Assembly: GCA_046153695.1 (NCBI GenBank)
Contig: JBJXEZ010000211.1
Location: 1-5,673 of the forward strand
DNA: 5,673 bases
Source: M3007 sp046153695
GTDB taxonomy: Bacteria > Bacteroidota > Bacteroidia > Chitinophagales > Saprospiraceae
Reading direction: 5' to 3'
The translations under genes and the position numbers were made by a program. This document shows, in pieces, positions 5,623-5,673 of this stretch. The notes below the pieces were generated by a model. It was not told the origin of the DNA and made no database searches. It worked only from the letters and a program-made list of their open reading frames with translations. Position 1 is the stretch's first letter; every line of letters starts with the position of its first letter.

Positions 5623-5673
5623 TACGTTTGTCATCCCGAAGGGAACCGTCCGCTCTACGGGATGACACACGTA
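5623..5673. repeat. Long near-perfect palindrome at the right edge, REP-like or terminator
   Basis: Bases 5623-5638 (TACGTTTGTCATCCCG) pair with 5658-5673 (CGGGATGACACACGTA) at 15 of 16 positions; the one mismatch is 5628/5668. The loop is 19 bases and contains more partial pairing. The outer pairing reaches the last base of the window, so the element may be longer. In the minus direction the stem is followed by GTTTTC, so it could weakly terminate a gene to the right. GTCATCCCG/CGGGATGAC ends recall dispersed palindromic repeats of many bacterial genomes, from memory only. Confidence 0.7.

Noticed and set aside
1..5673. CRISPR array, tRNA, rRNA, insertion sequence, phage or defence genes
   Set aside because: I saw no regularly spaced repeats, no cloverleaf or rRNA-like sequence, and no transposase, integrase or defence domains in any frame.

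Overview
The window most likely comes from a Bacteroidota chromosome with moderately high GC, perhaps of the Cytophagia, Chitinophagia or Saprospiria type. Four things support this. The four confident genes have Bacteroidota-style sequences: a RadA with the GHINKEG variant, and a SurA-like multi-parvulin protein ending in the typical DYQ.YLE..W...LR..YPVKVN pattern. No gene has a clear Shine-Dalgarno sequence. Copies of the Bacteroidota -7 promoter element TAnnTTTG stand just upstream of three genes. The placement is at phylum level only.

All four confident genes lie on the minus strand, so transcription runs from right to left. From the right edge they are: a 51-base near-perfect palindrome (5623-5673); an LpxL/HtrB-type lipid A acyltransferase (4722-5597) with a -7 box only four bases before its ATG; an intergenic stretch built from a heptanucleotide repeat arranged as a composite inverted repeat (4641-4722); an ALG5/DPM1-like family 2 glycosyltransferase (3865-4593, probable TTG start); a short gap with a weak terminator candidate and a promoter; a secreted two-parvulin-domain peptidyl-prolyl isomerase (1726-3708); and the DNA repair protein RadA (350-1726). 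The isomerase stop and the radA start overlap as TAATG, so these two genes are almost certainly one transcript. Left of radA is about 250 bases of repeat-bearing noncoding DNA, then what may be the 3' end of a convergent plus-strand gene (3-98).

Three of the four genes concern the cell envelope: acylation of lipid A, glycosyl transfer from or to a lipid carrier, and periplasmic folding of outer-membrane proteins. RadA (recombination, branch migration) is functionally unrelated but translationally linked to the isomerase. The naive longest frames of the isomerase, the glycosyltransferase and the acyltransferase all run back through a -7 box, so their starts are placed downstream here.

I see no tRNA, rRNA, CRISPR array, insertion sequence, phage gene or defence system. 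The coding content is ordinary housekeeping and envelope biology. The parts worth a second look are the noncoding repeats, the promoter/start geometry, and the degenerate second parvulin domain. I did not find a convincing new biological system.
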